NCBI RefSeq assembly: GCF_001722485.1
Contig: NZ_LWGL01000007.1
Location: 1-48,210 of the forward strand
DNA length: 48,210 nucleotides
Origin: Cellulosimicrobium cellulans
Lineage (GTDB): Bacteria; Actinomycetota; Actinomycetes; Actinomycetales; Cellulomonadaceae
Direction of reading: 5' to 3'
In this document: one piece after another, positions 40,910-48,210 of the stretch
Layout: the number at the start of each line of letters is the position of its first letter
How positions within the stretch are numbered: the stretch's first letter is position 1
Program-made: the position numbers and the translations under genes
The notes under the pieces: generated by a model
What the model was told of the DNA's origin: nothing
Databases searched by the model: none
The model's input: only the letters and a program-made list of their open reading frames with translations

Positions 40910-41532
40910 GCGCGGACCACGGCCTGCGTGCGGTCCCGCACCCCGAGCTTGGCGAGCACGTTGCCCACGTGCGTGCGCACCGTCTCCACGCCCAGGTAGA
41001 GCTCGCCCGCGATCTCGGCGTTCGACAGCCCGGTCGCCATGAGCCGCAGCACCTCACCCTCGCGCTCGGTGAGCCGGGCGGCGCGCAGCTCGTCCCCCGC
41101 CGGCGGGCGCGCGGTCGCGAGCCGGCGCACCGCGTCGGGGAAGAGGAGCGACTCGCCCTGCGCGACGACGCGCACCGCCTGCACGACCTCCTCCGGCCGC
41201 GCGCGCTTGAGCAGGAACCCGTGCGCGCCCGCGCGCAGCGCGTCGAGCACGTGGTCGTCGTTCTCGAACGTCGTCACGACGAGCACGCGCGGCGCGGGCT
41301 CGCGCGCGAGCAGCGCCTGCGTCGCGGCGATGCCGTCGACCCGCGGCATCCGCACGTCCATGAGCACGACGTCGGGCCGTGTCGCCGCGACGAGTCCCGG
41401 CACCTCCGTCCCGTCCCCGGCCTCGCCGACGACCGCGAGGTCGGGCTCCGTCTCGAGGATCGCGCGCAGGCCGGTGCGCACGAGCGGCTCGTCGTCGACG
41501 AGCACCACGCGGGTCGGCTCGGCTCCCGTCAT
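40879..41532 (-). CDS. NarL/FixJ-family response regulator
   Basis: 217 residues. The receiver domain starts [34 protein letters not shown], with phospho-acceptor D59 ([15 protein letters not shown]), VTTF and the K of [12 protein letters not shown]. A LuxR-type HTH ends the protein ([57 protein letters not shown]). All phosphorylation residues are intact. The ATG overlaps the kinase stop by four bases. Target genes are not evident; the adjacent genes include no obvious transporter operon of the usual ABC-2 type. Confidence 0.96.
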   Translation of the reverse strand: [217 protein letters not shown]

Positions 41533-42830
41533 GTCGCCGATCCTCCCAGGGGGAACGTCGCGCGCACGACCCACGTGCCGCCGTCGGGCCCCGGGCCGGC
41601 GACGAGGTGGCCGCGCAGCAGCCGCACGCGCTCGCGCATCCCCGGGAGGCCCCGCCCGCCGCCGGGTGCCCGACGGCGCCCGTCGGACCCGACCGGGTTC
41701 CGCACCTCGACCCGCAGGAGCGCGGGCGGCCCCTGCTCGACGGCGACGGCGACGGTCACCTGGGCGCCGGGCGCGTGCCGCAGGGCGTTGGTCAGCGCCT
41801 CCTGGACCACGCGGTACGCCTCCTGCGACGTCGCGCGCGGCACGTCGTCGAGCCCGCCCGGCCCGGGGACGAGCCGGACGTCCGCCCCGGCCCGCCGGGC
41901 GTCGTCGAGCAGCACGTCGAGGTCGGCGAGCGTGCGCGCGGGCGACCGGACGGACCCGCCGCCGCCCGGTCCGGCCTCCGCCCGCAGGAGGCCGAGCACG
42001 TGGTCGAGGTCCGCCATCGCCGACCGGCCAGTGTCCTCGATCGCGGCGAGCGCCCGGCGGGCCGCATCCGGGTCGGTGTCGAGCAGGCGCGACGCGGCCG
42101 CGGCCTGCAGCGTCGTGACCGTGAGGGCATGACCCACGGAGTCGTGGAGCTCGCGCGCGAGCCGGCCGCGCTCGGCCGCGCGGTCGGCCGCGGCCTCGAG
42201 CTCGGCGATCCGCTCGGTCTGGTCGGGGCCGAGCAGCGGCCACGCGGCCTGCCGCAGGAGCGCCCGCGCGCCGACGGTCACGTACGGGAGCGCGACGAGG
42301 AGCAGCGCCGCGACGACGGCCCACGCCCAGCGCGGCACGACCTCCCACGGTCGCCAGTCGGTGAGGAGCACCGGCTCGACGCCGGCGGCGGACAGCACGA
42401 GCTGCGTCGCGACGGGCACGGCGAGCAGCACCACCACCAGCACCGCCGCGCCGAGGACGAGGTGCAACCCGTACCAGGCGGCGGCACGCCAGCGCGTGGG
42501 CGCAGTCGGGGACGCGGTGCCGTCCGGCGTCGGCACGTCGACGTCGAGGAACGTGCGCACGGCCGCGATCTCCAGCGCACGGACCGGCGCGAGGAACGGC
42601 GGCGTCACAGCGATGGCCGCGGAGACGACCGCGAGCACGGTCGTCGCGACGCGCGGCGTCTGCGCGGACGCGAACATCTGCACGAAGCCCGCGCCCAGCA
42701 CGAGGTACGCGCCCGCGACGACGCCGCCGATGACGAGGTAGACGCCGGCGCGCACCGTCGCGGCGCTGCGCAGCGGCGCGACGACCACCCGCCAGGAGCG
42801 GAGCGCTCCCGGCCGTCCCCTTTGCGTCAT
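41529..42830 (-). CDS. NarL-type sensor histidine kinase
   Basis: 433 residues. About four to five membrane segments (AGVYLVIGGVVAGAYLVLGAG, ATTVLAVVSAAIAVTPPFL, YGLHLVLGAAVLVVVLLAV, WAWAVVAALLLVALPYV) resemble the DUF7134-like sensor region of actinobacterial NarL kinases. HisKA_3 follows, with H229 in RLARELHDSVGHALTVTTLQ, and an ATPase domain (EAYRVVQEALTNALRHAPG, GGGRGLPGMRERVRLLRG). CAGGAT lies six bases before the ATG. Translationally coupled to the response regulator. With little extracytoplasmic sequence, it probably senses a membrane or envelope state. Confidence 0.95.
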   Translation of the reverse strand: MTQRGRPGALRSWRVVVAPLRSAATVRAGVYLVIGGVVAGAYLVLGAGFVQMFASAQTPRVATTVLAVVSAAIAVTPPFLAPVRALEIAAVRTFLDVDVPTPDGTASPTAPTRWRAAAWYGLHLVLGAAVLVVVLLAVPVATQLVLSAAGVEPVLLTDWRPWEVVPRWAWAVVAALLLVALPYVTVGARALLRQAAWPLLGPDQTERIAELEAAADRAAERGRLARELHDSVGHALTVTTLQAAAASRLLDTDPDAARRALAAIEDTGRSAMADLDHVLGLLRAEAGPGGGGSVRSPARTLADLDVLLDDARRAGADVRLVPGPGGLDDVPRATSQEAYRVVQEALTNALRHAPGAQVTVAVAVEQGPPALLRVEVRNPVGSDGRRRAPGGGRGLPGMRERVRLLRGHLVAGPGPDGGTWVVRATFPLGGSAT

Positions 42831-42990
42831 GCCCCCATCCTGGCCGGGCGACCGGTGGGGCGCCTCCCCCTCCCGGGTGATCGGGCGGCGTCGGACGGCG
42901 CCGGCGCAGCGCCGTCCCCCGGGGTGTGGTGCGGCGGCGGTGCGGTGCGGCCGCGTGCGGCTCCCCCGCCCTGCTGCTCCACTGGGTGAC

Positions 42991-43716
42991 GTGGAGGGCT
43001 TCTGGTGGGGACTGCTCGCGAGCTCCTCGCTGCTCCTCGGCGCGGCGCTCGTGCTGTGGCGGCCGCCCGGGAAGCGGCTGGTCGGGCTGGTCATGGCGTT
43101 CGGCGCGGGCGTGCTCATCAGCGCGGTCGCGTACGACCTCGTCGAGGACGCCTCGACGCGCACGAGCGGCTGGGTGCTGCTGGCCGGCCTCGCGGCGGGC
43201 GCGCTGACGTTCTTCGTCGGCGACCTGCTCATCGACCGCGTGGGCGGCGACGGACGCAAGCGCTCGACGGGAGTGCAGGCGCAGGGCCAGGGCGGCGCCA
43301 TCGCGCTGGGCACGGTGCTCGACGGCGTCCCGGAGTCGGTGGTGCTCGGCTCGACGCTCGTCGGCGGGGGCGGCGTGAGCATCGCGATGCTCGCCGCGGT
43401 GTTCCTGTCCAACCTGCCCGAGGCGATGTCGGCGACGTCGGGGCTCGTGCAGGCAGGAACGTCGAAGAGCCGGCTGTGGCTGCTGTGGGGCGGCACGACG
43501 GCGGTCTCGGCCGTCGCGGCCGGCGCCGGCTACCTCGCGCTCGGCTCGGCGTCGGGCGCGACCGTCGCCGTCGTGCAGGCGTTCGCCGCGGGCGCGCTCC
43601 TGACGATGCTCGTCGACACGATGATCCCCGAGGCGACGGAGTTCGGCGGGCCGGTCACCGGGCTCGTCACGGTGCTGGGCTTCGCGACGGCGTTCGGGCT
43701 CGGCTCGATCGGCTGA
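42991..43716 (+). CDS. ZIP-family metal transporter
   Basis: 241 residues from a GTG (MEGFWWGLLASSSLLLGAALVLW). This is the most upstream start consistent with a membrane N-terminus; no good ribosome site is visible. About eight membrane segments are present. The metal-binding ZIP helix is ALGTVLDGVPESVVLGSTL (D, P and E in the HGxPEG-like position), paired with VFLSNLPEAMSATSG in the next helix. Together they give the binuclear site seen in ZIP proteins, though the usual His is replaced by Asp. It ends IPEATEFGGPVTGLVTVLGFATAFGLGSIG. Probably imports or exports zinc or other divalent cations. Confidence 0.88.
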   Translation: MEGFWWGLLASSSLLLGAALVLWRPPGKRLVGLVMAFGAGVLISAVAYDLVEDASTRTSGWVLLAGLAAGALTFFVGDLLIDRVGGDGRKRSTGVQAQGQGGAIALGTVLDGVPESVVLGSTLVGGGGVSIAMLAAVFLSNLPEAMSATSGLVQAGTSKSRLWLLWGGTTAVSAVAAGAGYLALGSASGATVAVVQAFAAGALLTMLVDTMIPEATEFGGPVTGLVTVLGFATAFGLGSIG

Positions 43717-43722
43717 GCCCGG

Positions 43723-44367
43723 TCAGGCGGCGAGCTCCTGGCCGCTCATGCGGTGGATCGACGCCATGACCTCGTCGGTGAGCTCGCGCCGCGCCTGCGC
43801 GGGGGTCGCGCCGGACGTGATCTGGCGCGCCGGGTCGATGGGCATGCCGAAGTGCACCTGGACGCGGTGGATGCGCGGCAGGCGCGCGCCGACCGGCTGC
43901 ACCTTGTCCGTGCCGCGCACCGCGACGGGGACGACGGGCGCGTGCCCGGCGAGCGCGAGCCACGCGACGCCCGTGCGCCCCTTGTGCAGCCTGCCGTCGC
44001 GCGAGCGCGTGCCCTCGGGGTAGATGCCGAACGCACCGCCGTGGGTGAGCACGTCGAGCGCGTCCTCGAGCGAGCGCTGGCCGGCGCGGGGGTCGTCGCG
44101 CTGGACGGGGATGTGACCCATCTTCGTGAAGAACCACCGGGACAGCCGGCCCTTGAGCCCGCGCCCCGTGAAGTACTCCGCCTTGGCGAGGAACGTCACG
44201 TGCCGCGGCGCGACGATCGGGATGATGAGCGAGTCGATGAACGACAGGTGGTTGCTCGCCAGGATGACCGGGCCGCGGCGCGGCACGTTGTTGCGGCCGG
44301 TGACCTGCGGACGCAGCAGCACGAAGGCCAGCAGCGACAGGACGAGCTTGAGCACCCGGTAGGTCAT
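43723..44367 (-). CDS. 1-acyl-sn-glycerol-3-phosphate acyltransferase (PlsC-like)
   Basis: 214 residues from the ATG at MTYRVLKLVL, chosen because CACAAT lies six bases upstream; a start 15 bases earlier (MHNVRM) would fall inside this promoter. The HX4D catalytic motif is N-H40-LSFI-D45, the second block contains KAEYFTGRGLKGRLSRWFFTKMGHIPVQRDD, and the phosphate-binding EGTR begins at E118 (GIYPEGTRSRDGRLHKGRTGVAWLAL). The N-terminal hydrophobic helix would anchor it to the membrane. It transfers an acyl chain to lysophosphatidate in phospholipid synthesis. Convergent with the ZIP gene six bases away. Confidence 0.94.
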   Translation of the reverse strand: MTYRVLKLVLSLLAFVLLRPQVTGRNNVPRRGPVILASNHLSFIDSLIIPIVAPRHVTFLAKAEYFTGRGLKGRLSRWFFTKMGHIPVQRDDPRAGQRSLEDALDVLTHGGAFGIYPEGTRSRDGRLHKGRTGVAWLALAGHAPVVPVAVRGTDKVQPVGARLPRIHRVQVHFGMPIDPARQITSGATPAQARRELTDEVMASIHRMSGQELAA

Positions 44368-44404
44368 CCGCACATTGTGCACGACCCCGCGCGGGCGCCA
44401 CAGG

Positions 44405-45817
44405 TCACTCCGGTGATGCGGAGCGCTGACCGGTCCGGGCGAGGCGACGCGCCCGCCCGCGGCGCGTGAGCGCGTAGAGCGCCAGGAGGACGAGCACGAG
44501 GCCGGCCGTCGAGACGAGCTGGGCGCGCGCGGCGTCGTCCGTGAGCATGAGGACGGCGAGCGCGGCGAGCCCGACCAGCACGGCCCAGGTGAGCCACGGG
44601 AAGCCCCACATGCGCAGGGTCATCGGCTCGCCGGAGGCCTGCGCCTCCGCCTCGAGCCGGCGGCGCAGCCGCAGCTGCGACACGGCGACGAAGACCCATA
44701 CGACGAGGAGCGCGGCCCCGACGGCGTTGAGCAGGATGCCGAGCAGGGCCTCGGGCAGCGCCCAGTTGAGCCCGACCGCGACGAGCGAGAAGAACACCGA
44801 GACGAGCACCGACACCCACGGGACGTCGCGGCGCGAGACGCGGCGCAGCGCCGTCGGGCCGTCGCCGCGGCCGGCGAGCGAGTACGCCATGCGCGACGTC
44901 CCGTACACGTTCGCGTTGAACGCCGAGAGCAGCGCGACGACGACCACGACCTCCATGAGCCGCGCCGCGCCGGAGAGGCCGGCCAGGTCGAGGACCGCGA
45001 CGAACGGGCTCTCCGCGAGCGCCGGCGAGTCCCACGGCAGCACGAGCACCATGACGGCGACGGAGCCCAGGTAGAACACGAGGATGCGCCACACGATGCT
45101 GCGGGTGGCGCGCGCGACGGCGGTGCGAGGGTCCCGCGCCTCGGCGGCGGCGATGGTGACGATCTCGATGCCGCCGAACGCGAAGACGACGACGAGCAGC
45201 CCCGCGGCGACCCCGCCCCAGCCCTCGGGCGCGAACCCGCCCTGGCCGAGGAGGTTGCTCGTGCCGACGGGGTCGGTGCCGGGCAGGAGGCCGAGCACGA
45301 GGAGGACGCCGACGACGAGGAACCCGACGATGGCGGCGACCTTGACGAACGCGAACCAGAACTCGAACTCGCCGAACTGCCGCACGCCCCACAGGTTCAC
45401 CACCGCGAACACGACGACGACGGCGAGCGCGACGCCCCACTGCGGCACGCCCGGGAACCAGCCGGTGACGATCTGCGCCGCGCCGGTGATCTCGGCGCCG
45501 AGCACCATGACGAGCATGAACCAGTAGAGCCACCCGAGGACGAACCCGGCCCACGGGCCGAGCGCCTCCTCCGCATACACGGAGAAGGAGCCGCTCGCGG
45601 GCCGCGCGCTCGCCATCTCGGCCATCATCCGCATGACGAGGATGACGACGACGCCCGCGATCGCGTAGGACACGAGGACCGCCGGCCCGGCGGTCGCGAT
45701 CCCGACGCCCGAGCCGAGGAACAGCCCCGCCCCGATCGCGGAGCCGAGGCCCATCATCGTCAGGTGCCGCGCGCGCAGGCCGTGCCCGAGGCGGTCGGTC
45801 GTGGTGGGGGTGCTCAT
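44405..45817 (-). CDS. APC-superfamily amino-acid permease
   Basis: 470 residues, twelve predicted membrane helices. The start MSTPTTTDRLGHGLRARHLTMMGLGSAIGAGLFLGSGVGI contains the AAT-family substrate-binding loop (GSAIGAGLF). Further signatures are EMASARPASGSFSVYAEEALGPWAGFVLGWLYWF, FAFGGIEIVTIAAAEARDPRTAVARATRSIVWRI and NANVYGTSRMAYSLAGRGDGP. It groups by eye with the GabP/AnsP/ProY-type proton symporters. The substrate cannot be fixed. A TAGCGT -10-like element lies upstream on the minus strand. Confidence 0.94.
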   Translation of the reverse strand: MSTPTTTDRLGHGLRARHLTMMGLGSAIGAGLFLGSGVGIATAGPAVLVSYAIAGVVVILVMRMMAEMASARPASGSFSVYAEEALGPWAGFVLGWLYWFMLVMVLGAEITGAAQIVTGWFPGVPQWGVALAVVVVFAVVNLWGVRQFGEFEFWFAFVKVAAIVGFLVVGVLLVLGLLPGTDPVGTSNLLGQGGFAPEGWGGVAAGLLVVVFAFGGIEIVTIAAAEARDPRTAVARATRSIVWRILVFYLGSVAVMVLVLPWDSPALAESPFVAVLDLAGLSGAARLMEVVVVVALLSAFNANVYGTSRMAYSLAGRGDGPTALRRVSRRDVPWVSVLVSVFFSLVAVGLNWALPEALLGILLNAVGAALLVVWVFVAVSQLRLRRRLEAEAQASGEPMTLRMWGFPWLTWAVLVGLAALAVLMLTDDAARAQLVSTAGLVLVLLALYALTRRGRARRLARTGQRSASPE

Positions 45818-45970
45818 GGTGCGTCCTGCGTCGGGGGTCTGGACAGGTCAGCTGCCGGTCGGCCGCCGCCCGACGCTACCCGACGACGTCCGGCCCCACA
45901 CGCCGGTCGCGGTCGAGCGCTGCGCGACGCCGTGCGGGATGCTGGTGCCGCGCAGTCCGTACCGCCCCGC

Positions 45971-46006
45971 CCGCACCGCCACGTCCGCACCGCCACGTCC
46001 GCACCG
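45971..46006. repeat. 14-base tandem repeat upstream of the antiporter gene
   Basis: CCGCACCGCCACGT occurs at 45971-45984 and 45985-45998, followed by a partial copy CCGCACCG to 46006. It lies in the 205-base gap between divergent transport genes, directly upstream of the antiporter start. Probably a slippage repeat; any regulatory role is unproven. The remaining gap shows only the permease promoter. Confidence 0.75.
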
Positions 46007-46022
46007 GCCGATGGAGGCCCGC

Positions 46023-47237
46023 GTGAACCCGTACGCCGAGCTGGTCCCGGTCTTCCTCGTGGCCCTCGCCGCGCCCCTGCTCGCCGGGCTGATGCCCGTG
46101 CGGAGCCGCGTGCCGCAGGTCGTGCTGCTGCTGCTCGGCGGCGTCGTGATCGGTCCGCAGGTGCTCGACGCGTCCGGCCCCGACGCGGTGACGCTGCTCG
46201 CCGACCTCGGCATGGGCTTCCTCTTCCTCCTCGCCGGCTACGAGCTCGAGCCCGAGCTCCTGCGCCGGCCCGTCGGGCGGCGCGCGGGAGGGGCGTGGGT
46301 CACGTCGTTCCTGCTCGGCGGTGCAGCGCTCATGATCCTGCCCGGTCACCAGCCGCCCGAGCTCCTCGCGGCGGGCGCGATCGCCCTCACGACGACGGCC
46401 CTCGGCATCGTCCTGCCGATCCTGCGGGAGGACGGCCGGCTCGGCGGCCGGCTCGGGCGGTCGGTCCTCGTGCTCGGCGCGTTCGGCGAGCTCGGCCCGA
46501 TCGTCGCGATGGCCGTGCTCCTGGGGACGCGGAACTCCGGCACCGCGGCCCTGCTGCTCGCCGTGTTCGCCGCCCTCGCGCTCGCGCTCGCCGCGCTCCC
46601 CGACCCCATCCGGCAGGGCTTCGGCGGGCGGCTCATGTCGCTGTCCGAGCACGGCACCGGCCAGAGCACGCTCCGGCTCACCGTGCTGCTGCTCGTCACG
46701 CTCCTCGCGCTCGCGCAGTCGATGGGCTTCGACGCCGTGCTCGGCGCGTTTGTCGGCGGGATGGTGCTGCGACGCTGGGCGCCGGGCGACGTCGAGGCGC
46801 TCGAGAAGAAGCTCGACGCGGTCGCGTGGGGCGTGTTCATCCCGGTGTTCTTCGTCAGCTCCGGCATGGGGCTCGACGTCGACGCGATCGTCGCGGAGCC
46901 GCTGCTGCCCGTGATCTTCCTCGCGGCGATGCTCGTCGTGCGAGGCGGCCCCGTCCTGCTGTGGCTGCGCGGCGCGCTGCCCCGCACCGAGCGCGTGCAG
47001 GCCGCGCTCTACTCCACGACGACGCTCCCGCTCCTCGTCGCGCTCACCGAGATCGCCGTGGACGACGGGTCGATGCCGTCCGACGTCGGTGCCGCGCTCG
47101 TCGGCGCGGGCGTCCTGTCGGTGGTGACGCTGCCGCTCATCGCGAGCAGGCTCGGCACGCGCCGCACCGAGCCGGCCCCGGCGCGGGACGACGGGGCGGC
47201 CGAGGGCCCGCCGGAGGACGTCGTGCAGACCGTGTGA
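46023..47237 (+). CDS. CPA2 (Kef-type) cation/proton antiporter, membrane domain only
   Basis: 404 residues from a GTG preceded by GGAGG at five bases; an ATG 12 bases earlier contains that ribosome site and is less likely. About twelve helices: VNPYAELVPVFLVALAAPLLAG, VPQVVLLLLGGVVIGPQVLD, LLADLGMGFLFLLAGYELEPELL, LTTTALGIVLPIL, GAFGELGPIVAMAVLL, FDAVLGAFVGGMVLRR, GVFIPVFFVSSGMGLDVDAI. The KefB/NapA-like pattern is clear, but there is no TrkA-N nucleotide domain, only a short acidic tail. Exchanges Na+ or K+ for protons, presumably in pH or salt homeostasis. Confidence 0.93.
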   Translation: MNPYAELVPVFLVALAAPLLAGLMPVRSRVPQVVLLLLGGVVIGPQVLDASGPDAVTLLADLGMGFLFLLAGYELEPELLRRPVGRRAGGAWVTSFLLGGAALMILPGHQPPELLAAGAIALTTTALGIVLPILREDGRLGGRLGRSVLVLGAFGELGPIVAMAVLLGTRNSGTAALLLAVFAALALALAALPDPIRQGFGGRLMSLSEHGTGQSTLRLTVLLLVTLLALAQSMGFDAVLGAFVGGMVLRRWAPGDVEALEKKLDAVAWGVFIPVFFVSSGMGLDVDAIVAEPLLPVIFLAAMLVVRGGPVLLWLRGALPRTERVQAALYSTTTLPLLVALTEIAVDDGSMPSDVGAALVGAGVLSVVTLPLIASRLGTRRTEPAPARDDGAAEGPPEDVVQTV

Positions 47238-47261
47238 CCCGGGCCGCGGGGCGGCGCCGGT

Positions 47262-47295
47262 CAGCCGGCCGCTCAGCCGGCCGCTCAGCCGGCCG
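47262..47295. repeat. 12-base tandem repeat carrying the cupin stop codon
   Basis: CAGCCGGCCGCT occurs twice (47262-47273, 47274-47285), then CAGCCGGCCG to 47295. Read on the minus strand each unit supplies an in-frame TGA after Ala-Gly, so the cupin gene ends in three tandem stops. GCCGGC within each unit is self-complementary. It fills the gap between convergent genes and could act as terminator. Confidence 0.8.
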
Positions 47296-47614
47296 AGGAG
47301 GGCCGCGTCTCCGCCGGCGAGAACACCACGACGACGGTGAGGTCCTCCACGACGTCGACGAACCGGTGCTCCTCCCCCGCCGGGACGAACAGCACCGAGC
47401 CGGCACCGGCGTCGACGGTGCGGTCCGGCGTCCACAGGCGCCCTCGCCCCGACAGCACGACGTACACCTCGTCCTCGCGGTGCGGGCCCTGCGGGTCGTG
47501 GGCGCCCGCCGGGATCACGTACGTGCCCACGCTCATCGCGGGCACGCGCAGCGTCTCGACGTAGCGAGCGGCCTCCGGCACGGCGGCGGTCGGGTCGGGG
47601 GTCAGGTCGTGCAC
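47285..47614 (-). CDS. Small cupin-domain protein
   Basis: 109 residues from a GTG with GAGGAGGAGAC upstream. A single cupin barrel: motif 1 is DPQGPHREDEVYVVLSGRGRL (H, E and a later glycine), motif 2 is VLFVPAGEEHRFVDVVEDLTVVVVF (P, H). The metal-binding set H, E and H is present, while the second histidine of GxxxHxH is a proline-histidine (GPHRE). No other domain. Divergent from the AraC-type gene 38 bases away, which probably regulates it. A sugar or dioxygenase-like substrate is possible but unproven. Confidence 0.92.
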   Translation of the reverse strand: MHDLTPDPTAAVPEAARYVETLRVPAMSVGTYVIPAGAHDPQGPHREDEVYVVLSGRGRLWTPDRTVDAGAGSVLFVPAGEEHRFVDVVEDLTVVVVFSPAETRPSSAG

Positions 47615-47652
47615 GTCTCCTCCTCGGAGCGGGTCGTCGGTAGCGTGGGCGC

Positions 47653-48210
47653 GTGGACACGGTAGCGGCGGGCGTCCGGCTGCGGTTCGGCGACGGCGCC
47701 CCCGGGATCGAGCGCCTCGAGGCCTCGCTGCGCGGCGAGGCGTTCTCCCCGCACCGCCACGACACCTACGCGGTCGGCGTGACCCTCGCCGGGGTCCAGA
47801 CCTTCCGCTACCGCGGCGAGCAGCGGCACTGCCTCGCCGGGCAGTGGCACGTGCTGCACCCCGACGAGACGCACGACGGCGCCGCCGGCACCGACGACGG
47901 CTTCGGCTACCGCATCCTCTACGTCGACCCCGCGCTCGTGCAGGCGGCGCTCGGCGGGCGCGCCCTGCCGCTCGTCACCGACCCCGTCGTGCGCGACCCG
48001 CTGCCCGACCTGGGCCGGCACCTCGCCCGCCTGGACGAGCCGCTCGACGGCCTCACCGCGGCCGAGCTCGCCACCGCCGTCGCCGACGAGCTCGCGCGCG
48101 TTGTGGAACAGGTACAGGCCGGCGTCGACCAGCGACGCGGACGCCGACACGCTCATGCCCGCGCGGTCGAGGTAGCGCACGTGCTTCTCGACGAGGTGCC
48201 ACCCGCGCGG
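47653..48210 (+). CDS. AraC-family regulator, N-terminal domain (broken near 48100)
   Basis: From a GTG the frame encodes a typical AraC_binding cupin: EAFSPHRHDTYAVGVTLAGVQTFRYRGEQRHCLAGQWHVLHPDETHDGAAG, then GYRILYVDPALVQAALGG, with a leaderless TAGCGT six bases upstream. The coding signal is good to about codon 149 (ELATAVADELAR). After 48100 the frame stays open, but 11 of 37 third positions are A/T and the opposite strand looks coding. The C-terminal HTH is not reached. The visible part is thus either truncated by a rearrangement or ends at an assembly joint. It presumably regulates the divergent cupin gene. Confidence 0.75.
   Translation, partial: MDTVAAGVRLRFGDGAPGIERLEASLRGEAFSPHRHDTYAVGVTLAGVQTFRYRGEQRHCLAGQWHVLHPDETHDGAAGTDDGFGYRILYVDPALVQAALGGRALPLVTDPVVRDPLPDLGRHLARLDEPLDGLTAAELATAVADELARVVEQVQAGVDQRRGRRHAHARAVEVAHVLLDEVPPAR
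48091..48210 (-). other. Fragment of an unidentified minus-strand coding sequence
   Basis: Read on the minus strand the last ~115 bases give WHLVEKHVRYLDRAGMSV, continuing through SASASLVDAGLYLFHNARE. Every complete codon in this stretch ends in G or C, matching the genome's coding style, while the plus frame does not. The fragment enters from the right edge and meets the AraC frame head to head at 48091-48100, where CTCGCGCGCG is common to both. The family is not recognised. Confidence 0.55.

Noticed and set aside
47602-48180. 192-codon minus-strand frame over the AraC region
   Set aside because: Only its first ~30 codons look coding; the rest is the mirror of the AraC cupin domain, so it is not one gene.
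1-48210. CRISPR arrays, tRNA or rRNA genes, insertion sequences, prophage or secondary-metabolite cluster
   Set aside because: Looked for repeat-spacer periodicity, cloverleaf ends, transposases, integrases and modular synthases; none was seen.

Overview
The window is very GC-rich (well above 70% by eye), with near-uniform G/C third codon positions, many GTG starts and many apparently leaderless promoters. Together with secreted multi-domain glycosidases this points to an actinobacterium of the Cellulomonadaceae/Promicromonosporaceae type (Cellulomonas, Cellulosimicrobium, Isoptericola and relatives). That assignment is inference from gene content and style. No rRNA, tRNA, CRISPR array, insertion sequence or prophage was seen. 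No gene-free stretch exceeds 300 bases; the longest gaps are about 210-230 bases and are described as features.

Layout. 1-2608 (minus): a TPR/AAA+ ATPase followed by a TPR membrane protein that runs off the left edge. 2744-3549 (plus): a small membrane protein coupled to a winged-helix regulator behind a 10-bp inverted repeat. 3638-5794 (plus): 3-methyladenine DNA glycosylase I and an iron-sulfur L-serine dehydratase, closed by a 21-bp perfect hairpin. 5960-18546 (minus): a glycan-use locus, in transcription order LacI-type regulator, ABC sugar-binding lipoprotein, two permeases, GH127, GH31 and a 1302-residue secreted glycosidase. Matching CGAAC-GTTCG palindromes lie in front of the regulator and again in front of the last gene, so the locus looks self-controlled. 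No ABC ATPase is encoded in it.

18758-25000: a small P-loop kinase, an ECF41 sigma factor with its carboxymuconolactone-decarboxylase partner and a near-consensus ECF41 promoter, a secreted glycerophosphodiesterase that shares its C-terminal module with the giant glycosidase, and a divergent glycosyltransferase/TetR pair. 24605-27581: a molybdopterin oxidoreductase/flavin reductase pair, a striking nested repeat, and a serpin lipoprotein gene broken by a frameshift. 27597-30115: NmrA-like and RidA genes facing a MarR regulator with twin operators, and a PNPOx-fold protein. 30228-36814: a DUF2945 protein coupled to a phytoene-desaturase-like flavoenzyme, then GNAT, SRPBCC, SDR, App1 phosphatase and DUF4287 genes.

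36849-48210: membrane and lipoproteins, DoxX, a second RidA facing a WYL regulator, a NarL-type two-component system, a ZIP transporter, an acyltransferase, an amino-acid permease, a CPA2 antiporter, a cupin, and the start of an AraC regulator. In the last ~115 bases the coding signal jumps to the other strand, suggesting a recombination or assembly junction.

The most interesting items are the glycan regulon with its unassigned multi-domain glycosidase, the shared C-terminal Cys module, the nested GAGATAGAGGG element, and the NANNNT-N6-start-codon architecture recurring at 13 genes.
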